A DNA stretch of 64,000 nucleotides from an uncultured Bartonella sp. (GTDB lineage: Bacteria > Pseudomonadota > Alphaproteobacteria > Rhizobiales > Rhizobiaceae): assembly GCA_946478665.1 (NCBI GenBank), contig CAMLCZ010000003.1, positions 217,949 through 281,948 of the forward strand. Reading direction: 5' to 3'. This document shows positions 29,017 through 39,094 of this stretch, piece by piece. The notes under the pieces were generated by a model. The model searched no databases. It saw only the letters and a list, made by a program, of their open reading frames with translations, and had not been told where the DNA came from. How positions within the stretch are numbered: the stretch's first letter is position 1; each line of letters starts with the position of its first letter. The translations under genes and the position numbers were made by a program.

Positions 29017-29277
29017 TTATTTCTGAGGACTATTTGTCGTCGGTATTTGAGGAATGGACGAGGCATGAATTGAACCTGTCACAGTGTTGTAATCAACGTT
29101 TTTTTGAAAAATTGTCTGCGTAAATTCTGTTCCATTACGCTCAGACAATAAAGGAACCAATATCAGTCCCAAAGCAACAGCAACTGACCCGAACAATAAT
29201 ACAACCCGCAATATCCCGGTTCCCGCATTAGGTGAAAGGTTGTCGTGATTGTTATTCAACAGTTCATGGTGACGCAT
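29017..29277 (-). CDS. small single-span membrane protein, unknown function
   Basis: An 86-residue protein with one central membrane helix ('ILRVVLLFGSVAVALGLILVPLL', residues ~22-44), a polar N-terminus and a ~40-residue Thr/Ser-rich tail. The tail is probably outside. GGAG lies nine bases before the ATG, which supports translation. Similar short proteins occur near argJ/mutT in Rhizobiales as far as I recall, with no assigned role. It lies 76 bp after mutT on the same strand and could be the last gene of the parvulin-argJ-GNAT-mutT run. Confidence 0.65.
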   Translation of the reverse strand: MRHHELLNNNHDNLSPNAGTGILRVVLLFGSVAVALGLILVPLLSERNGTEFTQTIFQKNVDYNTVTGSIHASSIPQIPTTNSPQK

Positions 29278-29353
29278 TACAAAACTCCAGAATTACTAGG
29301 AAATTATCCTAATGCGCAAAATATTAACAAGTAATTAACGTCAGTTGTATGCT

Positions 29354-29773
29354 TTACGCATACAATAATAGGTCTTTAAGAATGGGTACAAGTGGTTTAT
29401 CCGCATCTGGCATAGGGTATTGATTAAGATCAGCTGCCTTTACCCATTTAAGAGTTTGCCCTTCCGCACCACGTGGAATCCCTTGGTAACGCCTGCAAAT
29501 ATAAAGCGGCATCAATAAATGGAACTTTTCATATGTATGACTGGCGAATGTCAAAGGTGAAAGACAATCCTGTTTGACTGTAATAGATAATTCCTCACTA
29601 AGTTCCCGAATGAGTGCCTGTTCAGGTGTTTCGCCTTGTTCAAGTTTTCCACCAGGAAATTCCCATAAACCTGCAAGCGACTTTCCTACCGGTCTTTGTG
29701 CTAGCAGAATGCGATTATCAGCATCAATCAGGGCACAAGCAACCACAAGTAATAAATTTTGTGCAGATGTCAT
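29354..29773 (-). CDS. mutT: 8-oxo-dGTP diphosphatase, MutT
   Basis: A 139-residue Nudix hydrolase. The Nudix box is 'GGKLEQGETPEQALIRELSEEL', matching GX5EX7REUXEE with Ser where the late Gly is usual. The upstream 'GLWEFPGGK' is typical of MutT. It cleans 8-oxo-dGTP from the nucleotide pool to prevent A:T to C:G change. The ATG at 29773 is used because it overlaps the GNAT stop (ATGA), giving coupled translation; a frame start five codons earlier lies inside the GNAT gene without a ribosome site. The C-terminal part has 'YPMPDADKPLVPIL', also usual in MutT. Confidence 0.9.
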   Translation of the reverse strand: MTSAQNLLLVVACALIDADNRILLAQRPVGKSLAGLWEFPGGKLEQGETPEQALIRELSEELSITVKQDCLSPLTFASHTYEKFHLLMPLYICRRYQGIPRGAEGQTLKWVKAADLNQYPMPDADKPLVPILKDLLLYA

Positions 29774-30573
29774 GCACCGAGTCTCCAATATTGACAGTGA
29801 TAAACGGTTTTAAAGCCAGCTTTGTCAAAAAGACGCCATGCTACGCTGTTTTGCGTTTCAACCTCAACCCAAAAAGACTGAACTGGTATTGCAGAGGATT
29901 TTTTCAGCAAATGACCCAATACGGTCTGTAGGGCTGCTTTGCCTAATCCTCGTCCGCGTCGATCAATCCGTATAGAAAAATCAATAAGGCCAGCCTGTTT
30001 GAAATCATGCACAACAACCAGATTGCCTATTACATTGCCATTATGGCTAAACTGCAAAAAAGTTGGGTTACCTTTAATACGCCCTAGAAGCTCTTGCATG
30101 GCCGCATCGTCATTCTTGTTATTAATCCGATGACGGGCGCTAATCTTTGCATAAGTGGCAATATCAATCTCTTGCATTGTCACGTCAGATGCCACCAGAT
30201 GAGGTCTTTGCTCAAGTGCCATGACGGTGACATCGCTTGAATTGGACCAGCCATGTTGTTGCAAATACTCAAACAATTTTAGCGGTGCCAGCGGCGTCAA
30301 ACGCAGTGGCCTGTTGAATATGCCATTTTCAAAGCATAAACGTTTTACACGATTGGCAATGTCATGGTCGTCATCAGGATCCAATGGGACAACACAATTG
30401 ACATTGTTAAAAACAATGCCTGATGTTTCGCGTTTTACCCAAACACCATCATAAATTTCATCTTTTGCAGGCCAAGCACGTGCAGCCAACGCTTCCAAGC
30501 GTCGTATTTTGGCTAAAACGTCATTCGGACGATTTCTGTTATTAACTTCTGTAGTCACCGTTAATCTCGACAT
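29770..30573 (-). CDS. GNAT family N-acetyltransferase
   Basis: A 267-residue protein with a C-terminal GNAT domain. The acetyl-CoA loop is '[14 protein letters not shown]' (Q/RxxGxG/A type) preceded by strand 'GLIDFSIRI', and the late part '[18 protein letters not shown]' is the usual 'N..A..LYEK.GF' region. The N-terminal ~120 residues are a diverged domain, probably a second GNAT-like half. The gene overlaps the argJ end by 32 bp and the mutT start by 4 bp, so all three are translated together. The argJ-GNAT-mutT order is common in Rhizobiales. The substrate is unknown; an arginine-pathway link is only positional. Confidence 0.85.
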   Translation of the reverse strand: MSRLTVTTEVNNRNRPNDVLAKIRRLEALAARAWPAKDEIYDGVWVKRETSGIVFNNVNCVVPLDPDDDHDIANRVKRLCFENGIFNRPLRLTPLAPLKLFEYLQQHGWSNSSDVTVMALEQRPHLVASDVTMQEIDIATYAKISARHRINNKNDDAAMQELLGRIKGNPTFLQFSHNGNVIGNLVVVHDFKQAGLIDFSIRIDRRGRGLGKAALQTVLGHLLKKSSAIPVQSFWVEVETQNSVAWRLFDKAGFKTVYHCQYWRLGA

Positions 30574-31780
30574 ATTCTTTGGTCAAATCACATGACCAGA
30601 TCGTTGCACTACCAATGCCAAGGCCAAGATCGACTTTAATGACGATATGTTGCCCCTTCATATAGCGTGATGCTTCTTCTTCATTATAATTGGAATCGCG
30701 CTCGCCATCTACAGCCAAACGATGCGGTCCAAACCAGATGGATAGCTTATCACGGTCGGCTTCAACACCTGCTTTGCCAACCGCCATGACAACACGCCCC
30801 CAATTGGCATCTTCACCGGCAACAGCTGTTTTTACCAATGGCGAATTGGCAATGGAACGCGCAATAATTTTTGCTGCATTGTCATTGGTCGCGCCTTCAA
30901 CTTTAACCTCTATTAAATGATGGGCGCCTTCACCATCGGTCACGACCTGAAGCGACAATTCATGCAGAACCTCATATAAGGCTTGCGCAAATTGTTGATA
31001 ACGCACATCATTCTTGTCGGATAAAGTTTTGGCATTTCCCTTGGCCTTACCCGTTGCAAAGAGCAGTAAACTGTCAGATGTTGATGTATCACTATCAACA
31101 GTAATAGAGTTAAATGTTGCTTGGACCTTGTCCGAAAGAAGTTCCTGTAGAATATGGGATTCAATCGGGGCATCTGTAACAACAAAGGACAACATTGTTG
31201 CCATATCAGGCGCAATCATGCCTGCACCTTTGGCAATGCCATTGATAACAATTGTTTGCTCGCCAAATTGAATGCTACGTGTCGCCAATTTCGGAAAAGT
31301 ATCTGTTGTCATAATGGCTTTGGCCGCTTCCAACCAGTTATCTGGTAGGGCGTCAATAGCCATTTGAGGCAATAGGCCAGTAAAACGCGATGCGTCCATA
31401 GGTTCACCAATGACACCAGTGGATGCCAGAAAAATTTCATTTTCATGGGCGTGTAATGCATCAGCGGCTGCTTTGGCTGTTTGATCTGTCGTCACAACAC
31501 CTTTTTTACCAGTAAAGGCATTGGCATTGCCTGAATTGACAACAACGCCGCGCGCCTTTCCGTGTGATAGTGCCTTGCGGCAATGGTCAACCGGTGCCGA
31601 AGGGCATTTAGAGCGCGTAAAAACACCTGCGACATTGGCTGGTTCATCAAAAACCATGAAAAGAAGATCAGTTCTACCTTGATATTTTATGCCAGCTTTC
31701 GCCGTCGCCATACGAACACCATTGAGCGCTGGCATATCGGGAATTTGTTTTGGGGCAAGCGGCGAAATTTTACTGGCCAT
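30542..31780 (-). CDS. argJ: bifunctional ornithine acetyltransferase / N-acetylglutamate synthase
   Basis: A 412-residue ArgJ. The self-cleavage site '[14 protein letters not shown]' is present: the chain is cut before the Thr of ATML, which becomes the nucleophile. '[25 protein letters not shown]' and the late '[16 protein letters not shown]' are further family blocks. It recycles the acetyl group from N-acetylornithine to glutamate in arginine synthesis, and may also make N-acetylglutamate from acetyl-CoA. The ATG at 31780 has a GGAGAG Shine-Dalgarno; the longer frame back to 31831 adds a hydrophobic tail unlike ArgJ. It follows the parvulin gene by 100 bp, across a terminator-like hairpin. 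Confidence 0.95.
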   Translation of the reverse strand: MASKISPLAPKQIPDMPALNGVRMATAKAGIKYQGRTDLLFMVFDEPANVAGVFTRSKCPSAPVDHCRKALSHGKARGVVVNSGNANAFTGKKGVVTTDQTAKAAADALHAHENEIFLASTGVIGEPMDASRFTGLLPQMAIDALPDNWLEAAKAIMTTDTFPKLATRSIQFGEQTIVINGIAKGAGMIAPDMATMLSFVVTDAPIESHILQELLSDKVQATFNSITVDSDTSTSDSLLLFATGKAKGNAKTLSDKNDVRYQQFAQALYEVLHELSLQVVTDGEGAHHLIEVKVEGATNDNAAKIIARSIANSPLVKTAVAGEDANWGRVVMAVGKAGVEADRDKLSIWFGPHRLAVDGERDSNYNEEEASRYMKGQHIVIKVDLGLGIGSATIWSCDLTKEYVEINGDYRS

Positions 31781-31821
31781 AATGATCTCTCCATATGGGT
31801 AGAAAAGGCAGAAAATAATAA

Positions 31822-31855
31822 AGCCGGACACGCTATAAAAAGCAACTGTCCGGCT
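31822..31855 (-). terminator. hairpin between the parvulin gene and argJ
   Basis: Perfect 9-bp arms AGCCGGACA / TGTCCGGCT with a 16-base loop are followed on the minus strand by TTTATTATTTT. It lies 26 bp after the parvulin stop and 42 bp before the argJ start, so argJ may have its own promoter or depend on read-through. Confidence 0.75.
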
Positions 31856-31880
31856 CGTTGTTAAAAGTCACACAGTAGGA

Positions 31881-32894
31881 TTACTGGTCATCATCTTCTT
31901 GATTGGATTCACCTGGTAAACTACCGTCAGCTTCTTCTGATTTTTGCATCAGCTTTGCAACAGATTCATCAGGATATTTAACGTCCATCTTGCCACGTAA
32001 ATTGCTGATAACTTCGCGGTAACGATCACGAGCAATCAGATTGCGAAGTGCTTCCTTCACATCATCCAATGCTGGAGGCTGTTTTTCACGGCGATCTTCA
32101 ACCTTGATAATGTGCCAGCCAAATGGGCTTTCTACAGGTTTCTTTGTGTATTCGCCTACTTTTAGCGAGAAGGCAGCGTCTTCAAATGGTTTGACCATTT
32201 GTCCGCGGCTGAAATATCCTAGATCACCACCGGTTGCAGCGGAACCATCTGTTGAGCTTTTCTTAGCGATGTCTTCAAACTTTTCACCTTTTTCAAGGCG
32301 TTTGATAATGGCTTCAGCTTCTTCTTTTGTTTTTACAAGAATGTGACGTGCATGAACTTCCTGTTCTTTAGGAAGGTTTGCAATTTCCTTGTCATAACGA
32401 GCCTTGATGTCGGCATCTGTAATTTTGTCAACAATTGACTGTTTGAAATATAATTGTTGAAGAACGTTTTCACGCATAACAGCCATGCGTTTTTCATATT
32501 CAGGTGTCTTCTCCAAGCCATCTTTTACAGCAGCATCAGAGAAAGCCTTCATATCAACGTAAATTCTCAATACTGTCAAACGGCGTTGTTGGTCAGGTAA
32601 ACGTGCAAGACCTGGGTCAATGTCATTGGCCATAGCATCAAGGTCACCGGCAGTAATATCTTTACCATCAACCACAGCCATAACATGGGAAGGATCAACA
32701 GGTTTTGCCTCTTCTGCAGGTTTTGCAGCTGCGGCAGGTGCACCATTTGGATCAGGCAGTTTTGGCTGTTCTGCTTGCTGTGTTGTGTTTGCAGCAGGTG
32801 TCGTAGGTTTGGCCGCTTCTTCTGCCAATGATGTTAGGCTGGTGCTGACCAATAAAGCTGATGATAACAACAGCACGCTAGATTTTAACTTCAT
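31881..32894 (-). CDS. periplasmic parvulin-type peptidyl-prolyl isomerase
   Basis: A 337-residue exported foldase. A signal peptide (MKLKSSVLLLSSALLVSTSLTSLAEEA region) is followed by a Pro/Ala-rich linker, a SurA/PrsA-like N-domain, and one rotamase domain (residues ~185-275) with 'HARHILVKTKEEAEAII', 'GGDLGYFSRGQMVKPFEDAAF' and 'PFGWHIIKVED'. It should assist folding of outer-membrane and secreted proteins, possibly including the autotransporter in this window. The ATG at 32894 is chosen for its AAGGAG and signal peptide; the open frame goes back to 33038 but that leader has no signal. The C-terminus is acidic. It is divergent from secA, a setting that pairs export with folding. Confidence 0.92.
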   Translation of the reverse strand: MKLKSSVLLLSSALLVSTSLTSLAEEAAKPTTPAANTTQQAEQPKLPDPNGAPAAAAKPAEEAKPVDPSHVMAVVDGKDITAGDLDAMANDIDPGLARLPDQQRRLTVLRIYVDMKAFSDAAVKDGLEKTPEYEKRMAVMRENVLQQLYFKQSIVDKITDADIKARYDKEIANLPKEQEVHARHILVKTKEEAEAIIKRLEKGEKFEDIAKKSSTDGSAATGGDLGYFSRGQMVKPFEDAAFSLKVGEYTKKPVESPFGWHIIKVEDRREKQPPALDDVKEALRNLIARDRYREVISNLRGKMDVKYPDESVAKLMQKSEEADGSLPGESNQEDDDQ

Positions 32895-32910
32895 ATTGAG
32901 TGTCTCCTTG

Positions 32911-32947
32911 AGAACGCTATTTACGTTAAGAACGTTATTAACGTTCT
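32911..32947 (-). promoter_or_regulatory. tandem palindromic element in the parvulin 5' leader
   Basis: A perfect 19-bp palindrome AGAACGTTA-T-TAACGTTCT (32929-32947) is preceded by a diverged copy AGAACGCTATTTACGTTAA (32911-32929). On the minus strand the element ends about 8 bp before the AAGGAG of the parvulin gene. It could be a repressor operator or a hairpin that limits ribosome access. Confidence 0.6.
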
Positions 32948-33043
32948 GGACTGAAAATTTGGTATTATTGAGATGCTTATTAGCATTGTTACTCATTAAA
33001 TTGTAAAAAAATGTTATCACTTTCCTATAGAAATGCACATCTT

Positions 33044-33064
33044 TTGTGATCGGTTAAATCACAA
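33044..33064. promoter_or_regulatory. inverted repeat TTGTGAT-N7-ATCACAA in the secA/parvulin region
   Basis: A perfect 7-bp arm pair lies 150 bp from the parvulin start and ~294 bp from secA. The arms resemble Crp/Fnr-family half sites (TGTGA/TCACA), but the spacing is longer than usual, so the binding protein is not assigned. Confidence 0.45.
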
Positions 33065-33357
33065 TTGTTCCAATTTTTATTATTGTGTGCGGTTTTTAGT
33101 ATATTTAAGGTGATAACAAGAAATAAATTTAAGGAAAAACTGTTTCAAACAGGCTAAACATTGTCGCAAAAGTTGACAGAAAACGCTATGACACCTATCT
33201 CTCGCCCAGATATAGCGATAAAGCTTTGAGTTTAAGCGGCTAATTGCACTTTTGTACGGCCATTTGGTTGCATCAGGTGTAAAGTAAGTGTTAAAGCATA
33301 AGCATCATTCAACGGGCGTTGCAAAACGCCAGCAATAAACATCAGAAAGGACCGGGA

Positions 33358-36075
33358 ATGGTCAGTTTAGGCGGCCTAGCGCGTAAAATATTTGGTTCTG
33401 CTCAAGAACGTCGCGTGAAATCCCTTCAGCCAAAAGTTGCGCAAATCAATGCTTTGGAAGAACAGTTCCAAAAATTGACAGACAGCGAATTGCGACAGAA
33501 AACGGATGAATTCCGTAAGCGTCTTGCCGAAGGGGCAACAGTCGATTCTCTTTTACCAGAAGCTTTTGCAACTGTTAGAGAGGCGGCTAAACGCGTTTAT
33601 GGAATGCGACCTTTTGATGTGCAGCTTATCGGCGGCATTGTGCTGAATGATCGTGGTATTGCTGAAATGCGCACCGGTGAAGGTAAAACCTTGATGGCTA
33701 CCTTGCCGGTTTATTTGAATGCGCTTGAAGGTAAAGGCGTCCATGTTGTGACCGTTAACGATTATCTTGCTAGTCGTGATGCCGCAACAATGGGTAAAAT
33801 CTATAGCTTTTTAGGTCTGACGACAGGTGTCATTGTTCATGATTTGGATAATGATGAACGCAGAGCTGCCTATGCCTGTGATATAACATACGGCACCAAT
33901 AATGAGCTTGGCTTTGACTATCTGCGCGATAATATGACATTTGACCGCAGTCAGATGGTGCAACGTGGACACCATTATGCAATTGTCGACGAAGTTGACT
34001 CAATTTTGATTGATGAAGCGCGTACGCCGCTTATTATCTCTGGTCCACTTGAAGATAAGACAGATTTCTATAAACTCATCGATACATTCATTCCGCCTCT
34101 CAAACCGGAAGATTATGAAATTGATGAAAAGCAGAAGACAACGACCTTTACGGAAATCGGTACGGAAAAGATCGAAAAGATGCTCGCTGAAGCGGGTTAT
34201 TTGAAAGGTCATGATCTTTATGATGTCGAGAATGTCGCCATTGTCCACCATGTCAATAATGCTTTAAAAGCACACAAGCTGTTTACGCGCGATAAAGACT
34301 ATATCGTCCGTAATGGCGAGGTGATGATTATTGATGAATTTACCGGACGTATGATGCCGGGACGCCGATATTCTGATGGTCTGCATCAGGCATTGGAAGC
34401 CAAAGAACATGTCGCTATCCAACCGGAAAACCAAACACTTGCTTCAATTACATTCCAAAACTACTTTAGAATGTACGACAAGCTTGCAGGTATGACAGGT
34501 ACTGCGGCAACAGAGGCTGAAGAGTTTGGCAATATTTATGGCCTTGAAGTTATCGAAATTCCAACAAATCTTCCGGTAAAACGTATTGATGAAAATGACG
34601 AAGTCTATCGTACGGTAGAAGAAAAATATAAGGCCATTGTCCAGGATATTCGGGCATCGCATGAAAAAGGTCAACCCATTCTTGTTGGCACAACATCGAT
34701 TGAAAAGTCAGAACATCTGGCAGATCGTCTGCGTAAAGATGGGCTCACTGGTTTTAATGTGTTGAACGCCCGTTATCATGAACAAGAAGCTTATATTGTG
34801 GCACAAGCCGGCGTACCGGGAGCGATAACAATCGCTACAAATATGGCAGGCCGCGGTACCGATATTCAACTTGGTGGTAATGTCGATATGCGTATCGAGC
34901 AAGAGTTGAAGGACGTACCAGAAGGGCCGGAACGTGATGCAAAGATTGCTGCGATCAAGGAAGATGTTGCCAAATTAAAAGAAAAGGCTTTGGCTGCTGG
35001 TGGTCTTTATGTTCTGGCAACAGAGCGGCATGAAAGCCGCCGTATTGATAACCAGCTCAGAGGTCGTTCCGGACGTCAGGGTGACCCTGGACGATCGAAA
35101 TTCTATTTATCTTTACAAGATGACTTGATGCGCATTTTTGGCTCAAATCGCATGGATGGCATGTTGCAAAAGCTTGGTTTGAAAGAAGGGGAGGCTATTA
35201 CTCACCCTTGGATCAACAAGGCATTGGAAAAAGCCCAGAAAAAGGTTGAAGCGCGTAATTTTGAAATTCGTAAAAACCTTCTCAAATATGACGATGTGAT
35301 GAATGACCAGCGTAAGGTCATTTTTGAACAGCGCATGGAGGTTATGGACGCCACCGATCTTAATGAAATGATCGATGAAATGCGTGACGAAGTTGTAGAA
35401 GAATTGGTAGAAAAATACGTACCGCGTGGCACCTATTCAGAGCAATGGGATGTGGCTAGCCTGCGTGAAGAAATAAAACAGTTGTTTAATCTTGATTTGC
35501 CTGTTGATGAATGGGCAAAAGAAGAGGGCATCGGTGAAGAACAAATTCTTGATCGCGTGTCGACAGCTATGAACAACCGTGCCAAAGAACGCGCAGAACA
35601 ATTTGGTCCAGAAGTGATTGCTTATTTCGAAAAAGCAATGCTGCTTGAAACAATTGATACATTATGGCGTGAACATCTGGTCAATTTGGAGCATTTGCGG
35701 TCTGTTGTTGGTTTCCGTGGATACGCACAGCGCGATCCGCTTAACGAATATAAAACAGAATCTTTCGAGCTTTTTCAGGCTATGCTTGCAAATCTGCGCC
35801 GCGATGTTGTTTCAAAACTTATGCGTTTTGAAATTGTACAACAACCGGTTGAGCCGGAAGCATTGCCGGAAATGCATGCTAATCATCCAAGTCTCAATGA
35901 ACAGGATGACTTTGACGGGACAATTACTGTAGAAAATAGCGAAAGCGAAACAGTTGTTGCACCTGAAAACCGTGATCCGAAGGATCCGACAACATGGGGC
36001 AAGGTAGGACGCAATGAACCGTGCCCATGTGGCTCAGGTAAAAAATACAAACACTGCCATGGTTCTTTTGTTTAA
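33358..36075 (+). CDS. secA: protein translocase ATPase SecA
   Basis: A 905-residue SecA. The first nucleotide-binding fold has '[14 protein letters not shown]' (Walker A) and '[18 protein letters not shown]' (DEAD-type); the preprotein cross-linking domain follows, then '[15 protein letters not shown]' and '[21 protein letters not shown]' of the second fold. The C-terminus has the zinc-binding SEC-C motif '[16 protein letters not shown]' that contacts SecB and lipid. It drives Sec-dependent export at the inner membrane. The ATG at 33358 fits the family N-terminus '[14 protein letters not shown]' and has AAGGA upstream; a longer frame to 33319 is not supported. It is divergent from the parvulin gene and followed by a terminator. 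Confidence 0.98.
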   Translation: MVSLGGLARKIFGSAQERRVKSLQPKVAQINALEEQFQKLTDSELRQKTDEFRKRLAEGATVDSLLPEAFATVREAAKRVYGMRPFDVQLIGGIVLNDRGIAEMRTGEGKTLMATLPVYLNALEGKGVHVVTVNDYLASRDAATMGKIYSFLGLTTGVIVHDLDNDERRAAYACDITYGTNNELGFDYLRDNMTFDRSQMVQRGHHYAIVDEVDSILIDEARTPLIISGPLEDKTDFYKLIDTFIPPLKPEDYEIDEKQKTTTFTEIGTEKIEKMLAEAGYLKGHDLYDVENVAIVHHVNNALKAHKLFTRDKDYIVRNGEVMIIDEFTGRMMPGRRYSDGLHQALEAKEHVAIQPENQTLASITFQNYFRMYDKLAGMTGTAATEAEEFGNIYGLEVIEIPTNLPVKRIDENDEVYRTVEEKYKAIVQDIRASHEKGQPILVGTTSIEKSEHLADRLRKDGLTGFNVLNARYHEQEAYIVAQAGVPGAITIATNMAGRGTDIQLGGNVDMRIEQELKDVPEGPERDAKIAAIKEDVAKLKEKALAAGGLYVLATERHESRRIDNQLRGRSGRQGDPGRSKFYLSLQDDLMRIFGSNRMDGMLQKLGLKEGEAITHPWINKALEKAQKKVEARNFEIRKNLLKYDDVMNDQRKVIFEQRMEVMDATDLNEMIDEMRDEVVEELVEKYVPRGTYSEQWDVASLREEIKQLFNLDLPVDEWAKEEGIGEEQILDRVSTAMNNRAKERAEQFGPEVIAYFEKAMLLETIDTLWREHLVNLEHLRSVVGFRGYAQRDPLNEYKTESFELFQAMLANLRRDVVSKLMRFEIVQQPVEPEALPEMHANHPSLNEQDDFDGTITVENSESETVVAPENRDPKDPTTWGKVGRNEPCPCGSGKKYKHCHGSFV

Positions 36076-36453
36076 GTATAACAACGAGACCTTGCTTGAA
36101 TTTTTCAATGTAAAATCCCGATCATAAAAAGGTCGGGATTTTTGTTAGGTTTGTTTTAGCAGATTCTGTTTGGCAGCTTCTGTAAGGGGTAAAATCTATA
36201 TGGATAAATAAACCCTAATGAATGTGTTATGGAATTGCGATAGGCGATTGTTGTTCAAAGTGTAATCTTATAAGTATGATAACAATCCTGCCTATTTGGC
36301 GATTTATCTGGTTTCAAAATGTATAAAGGCAATGTGAGGGGGATTTTGTACAATATATATTTTGAAATCCAACGCTTGAAAAATGATATGCTGTGCCTGC
36401 GAATTCTAGGTTAGGTTCTTGCAACAACAATAATTATCGGTTCTATTACAATT
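36076..36453. other. 378-bp gap between secA and the Fur-family gene
   Basis: It holds the secA terminator (36112-36143) and the promoter region of the regulator. A long-spaced inverted repeat TTTCAAAAT (36312-36320) / ATTTTGAAA (36359-36367) lies in the latter part. No gene is supported. Confidence 0.6.
36112..36143 (+). terminator. secA terminator
   Basis: AAAATCCCGA pairs with TCGGGATTTT across an 11-base loop and runs into TTTTT, ~37 bp after the secA stop. Confidence 0.85.
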
Positions 36454-36870
36454 ATGGAAAATAAACTCGATTACGAAAAAGAATTACGCAAAGCAGGTCT
36501 TAGAATAACAAGGCAAAGACGTATAATTCTTGATATATTAGCGAATATACTCGATCACCCGAATGCATTCGAGATATTTCAACGCGCCAGCCAACAGGAT
36601 CCAACAATATCTCTTTCAACAGTTTATCGCACAATGAAGGCGTTGGAAGAGGTTGGAGCAATCGAGCGCCATGAATTCGAAGGTGGGCCATCGCGTTTTG
36701 AACAGGCCAGCAGTGAGCATCATGACCATTTGATAGATATCGATACGGGTGATATTATCGAATTCCGCTCAGACCTGATAGAAAAACTTCAAGAAGAAAT
36801 AGCACATTCCTTGGGCTATGATATTATTCATCATCGGTTTGAACTATACGGTAAAAAGCGGCAATCATAA
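36454..36870 (+). CDS. fur: Fur-family metal-responsive regulator
   Basis: A 138-residue Fur-family repressor. The winged-helix domain has '[19 protein letters not shown]' and the recognition helix '[16 protein letters not shown]'. The metal/dimerisation half has '[17 protein letters not shown]', the usual His/Asp site, and ends '[16 protein letters not shown]'. There is no CXXC zinc pair, as in rhizobial Fur/Mur. In Rhizobiales the Fur ortholog often works as the manganese regulator Mur, while Irr handles iron; the sequence fits Fur/Mur better than Irr but the split is not certain. It stands alone ahead of prfA. Confidence 0.82.
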   Translation: MENKLDYEKELRKAGLRITRQRRIILDILANILDHPNAFEIFQRASQQDPTISLSTVYRTMKALEEVGAIERHEFEGGPSRFEQASSEHHDHLIDIDTGDIIEFRSDLIEKLQEEIAHSLGYDIIHHRFELYGKKRQS

Positions 36871-37049
36871 TGGCCAAAATAGGATTGGAAAACTGTATCA
36901 GACAGGTTTTATCCTGAAGCAATAATGTCTATCTGATAAAGTGGTTTTTCCATTGGCAAGATATATTTGCTGCATTATCACAAGAATAGGTCGGTTGCAT
37001 CAACAGTCGGCAAAGTTAAATACGATGCTATTAAGACAGGCATGAAACT

Positions 37050-38126
37050 ATGGTATCACTTCCACAAGAGCGTATGAACCATCTTGAAAAGCATTTTGAG
37101 ATGATCGAAAGCCAAATGGCAAATAATCCGGATCCGGATACATACGTCAAACTTGCTGCAGAATATTCTGAATTGCAATCGATAGTTGGATTAATTCGTG
37201 CGTTGAATGCTGCTCATCAAGAGGCAAAAGATCTTGAAGCAATGTTGGCAGACCACTCGATTGATAGCGAAATGCGTGCTCTTGCAGAAGACGAATTACC
37301 AGCTATCAAGGAAAAAATTACCAAGCTTGAGCATGACGTACAAATTGAGTTGTTGCCAAAAGATGCCGCCGATGAAAGAAGCGCAATTTTGGAAATACGC
37401 GCTGGCACAGGCGGCTCGGAAGCTGCGCTTTTTGCCGGTGATCTTTTTAGAATGTATGAACGTTATGCAAGTTTACACCATTGGAAAGTGGAGTTGGTTT
37501 CCGCAAGTGAAGGTGACGTTGGTGGATATAAGGAAATTATTGCCGAAGTAACCGGCAAAGGTGTTTTCTCGAAGCTGAAATTCGAATCTGGAGTGCATCG
37601 CGTTCAGCGCGTGCCGGAAACGGAAGCAGGCGGCAGAATACATACATCTGCCGCAACAGTTGCTGTTTTGCCAGAAGCAGAAGATATTGATATTGAAATT
37701 CGACCTGAAGATATACGTATTGACACAATGCGTGCATCGGGTGCTGGTGGGCAGCATGTTAACACGACGGATTCTGCCGTGCGTATTACACACATTCCAA
37801 CGGGTATTATGGTTGTGCAGGCAGAAAAATCACAACATCAAAACCGTGCGCGTGCAATGCAAATTTTACGTGCCCGTCTTTATGATCTTGAGCGGCAGAA
37901 GGCTGATAGTGAACGTTCCGCATCGCGTAAAAGTCAAGTAGGATCGGGAGATAGATCAGAACGTATTCGCACTTATAATTTTCCTCAAGGACGAGTTACA
38001 GATCATCGTATCAATTTGACGTTATACAAGCTTGATCGTGTGATGGAAGGTGAACTTGACGAGCTGGTTGATGCGTTAATTTCCGATCACCAAGCCGCCT
38101 TATTGGCTGAATTGGGGGAAAATTAA
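37050..38126 (+). CDS. prfA: peptide chain release factor 1
   Basis: A 358-residue RF1. The GGQ loop lies at residues 233-235 in '[17 protein letters not shown]'; its Gln is methylated by PrmC, encoded next. The stop-codon recognition site has PET at residues 189-191 (the PxT of RF1, against SPF in RF2), so it reads UAA and UAG. The N-terminal helical domain and C-terminal '[16 protein letters not shown]' are typical. The gene is 6 bp ahead of prmC, so the factor and its modifying enzyme are made together. Confidence 0.97.
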   Translation: MVSLPQERMNHLEKHFEMIESQMANNPDPDTYVKLAAEYSELQSIVGLIRALNAAHQEAKDLEAMLADHSIDSEMRALAEDELPAIKEKITKLEHDVQIELLPKDAADERSAILEIRAGTGGSEAALFAGDLFRMYERYASLHHWKVELVSASEGDVGGYKEIIAEVTGKGVFSKLKFESGVHRVQRVPETEAGGRIHTSAATVAVLPEAEDIDIEIRPEDIRIDTMRASGAGGQHVNTTDSAVRITHIPTGIMVVQAEKSQHQNRARAMQILRARLYDLERQKADSERSASRKSQVGSGDRSERIRTYNFPQGRVTDHRINLTLYKLDRVMEGELDELVDALISDHQAALLAELGEN

Positions 38127-38132
38127 CGCAAT

Positions 38133-38987
38133 ATGCCCAGTCTTGCGGACAGTTTGCGGAAAACACAGCAAATTTTTCAGGATCATGCATTGGATAATGC
38201 AGATTTAGATGCGCGCCTTCTTGTCGAGTGGGCAACCAATACAACGCGGAAAGATTTGTTGCTTAACCCCGATATGGAAGTGCTGGAAGACGCACAACAA
38301 CGTTTGCAATCCGCCATTACAAAACGTCTTGAGAATATGCCAGTCTACCGCATTATTGGGGTGAGAGAGTTTTACGGCATACCATTTTTGCTATCGCCCG
38401 AAACATTGGAACCACGATCCGATACGGAAACATTGGTTGATCTTATTTTGCCGGTGTTGGAAAATATAGTTGCCAAAAATGGCCAGGCATCTTTGTTGGA
38501 TATGGGAACAGGAACCGGTGCAATCGCTATTTCCGCATTGGTGAATGTTAAACAAACCCATGCAATGGCGGTTGATATTTCTTCAGGTGCATTGGAAACA
38601 GCACAGCGTAATGCTGAAAATGCAGGTGTCGCAAGTCGGTTTCATGCCTGTTTAAGCAACTGGTTTGAACGGGTTGAAGGGCGTTTTGACCTCATCGTTT
38701 CCAATCCGCCTTATATTCCTGATGATGAAGTCCCTTTATTAGCTAAAGAGGTTAAAGACTATGATCCTTACCGTGCATTGGCAGGGGGCAAGGATGGACT
38801 TTATTTTTATGATAAACTCGCAAAAGAGGCGATGCACTTTCTAAATCCATTAGGCATGATTGCCGTGGAAATAGGGCAAGGACAAGAAAACGACGTGATA
38901 GGGCTTTTTGAAAAGGCAGGATTTCATTGTATGGAATCACGTAAAGATCTATCCGCCATTACACGTGCTTTGCTGTTTAGTCGTTAG
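38133..38987 (+). CDS. prmC: peptide chain release factor N5-glutamine methyltransferase
   Basis: A 284-residue HemK/PrmC. Motif I 'LLDMGTGTGAIAIS' (residues ~121-134) binds SAM and NPPY (residues 191-194) binds the substrate Gln side chain. The N-terminal helical bundle (residues 1-75) contacts the release factor, and 'LEPRSDTETLVD' is the linker hallmark. It methylates the Gln of the GGQ motif in RF1 and RF2, which speeds termination. It lies directly downstream of prfA. Confidence 0.96.
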   Translation: MPSLADSLRKTQQIFQDHALDNADLDARLLVEWATNTTRKDLLLNPDMEVLEDAQQRLQSAITKRLENMPVYRIIGVREFYGIPFLLSPETLEPRSDTETLVDLILPVLENIVAKNGQASLLDMGTGTGAIAISALVNVKQTHAMAVDISSGALETAQRNAENAGVASRFHACLSNWFERVEGRFDLIVSNPPYIPDDEVPLLAKEVKDYDPYRALAGGKDGLYFYDKLAKEAMHFLNPLGMIAVEIGQGQENDVIGLFEKAGFHCMESRKDLSAITRALLFSR

Positions 38988-39052
38988 TGGAATATCCACC
39001 GCAGCTATATTTGAATTTATCTTACGATAAGCAATTGCAGTACTGAAAATAT

Positions 39053-39087
39053 GCGCCGTTTAAGCCTTGAGAGACGATAAACGGCGC
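39053..39087. terminator. inverted repeat between prmC and the convergent MFS gene
   Basis: Perfect 10-bp arms GCGCCGTTTA / TAAACGGCGC with a 15-base loop lie between the two convergent stops. There is no strong T run, so it is a likely but not certain shared terminator. Confidence 0.55.
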
Positions 39088-39094
39088 GTAATGG

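Larger units (their letters stand above)
32895..33357. other. divergent promoter region between the parvulin gene and secA
   Basis: A 463-bp region. It holds the tandem palindrome at 32911-32947 close to the parvulin ribosome site and the inverted repeat at 33044-33064. The rest is AT-rich with no gene seen. Promoters for both genes must lie here. Confidence 0.6.

Noticed and set aside
29354..29788. Start of mutT at 29788
   Set aside because: The ATG at 29773 overlaps the upstream stop as ATGA and starts the conserved sequence.
36871..37049. tRNA gene between the Fur-family gene and prfA
   Set aside because: No cloverleaf arms or TTCRANY-type loop could be matched by eye.
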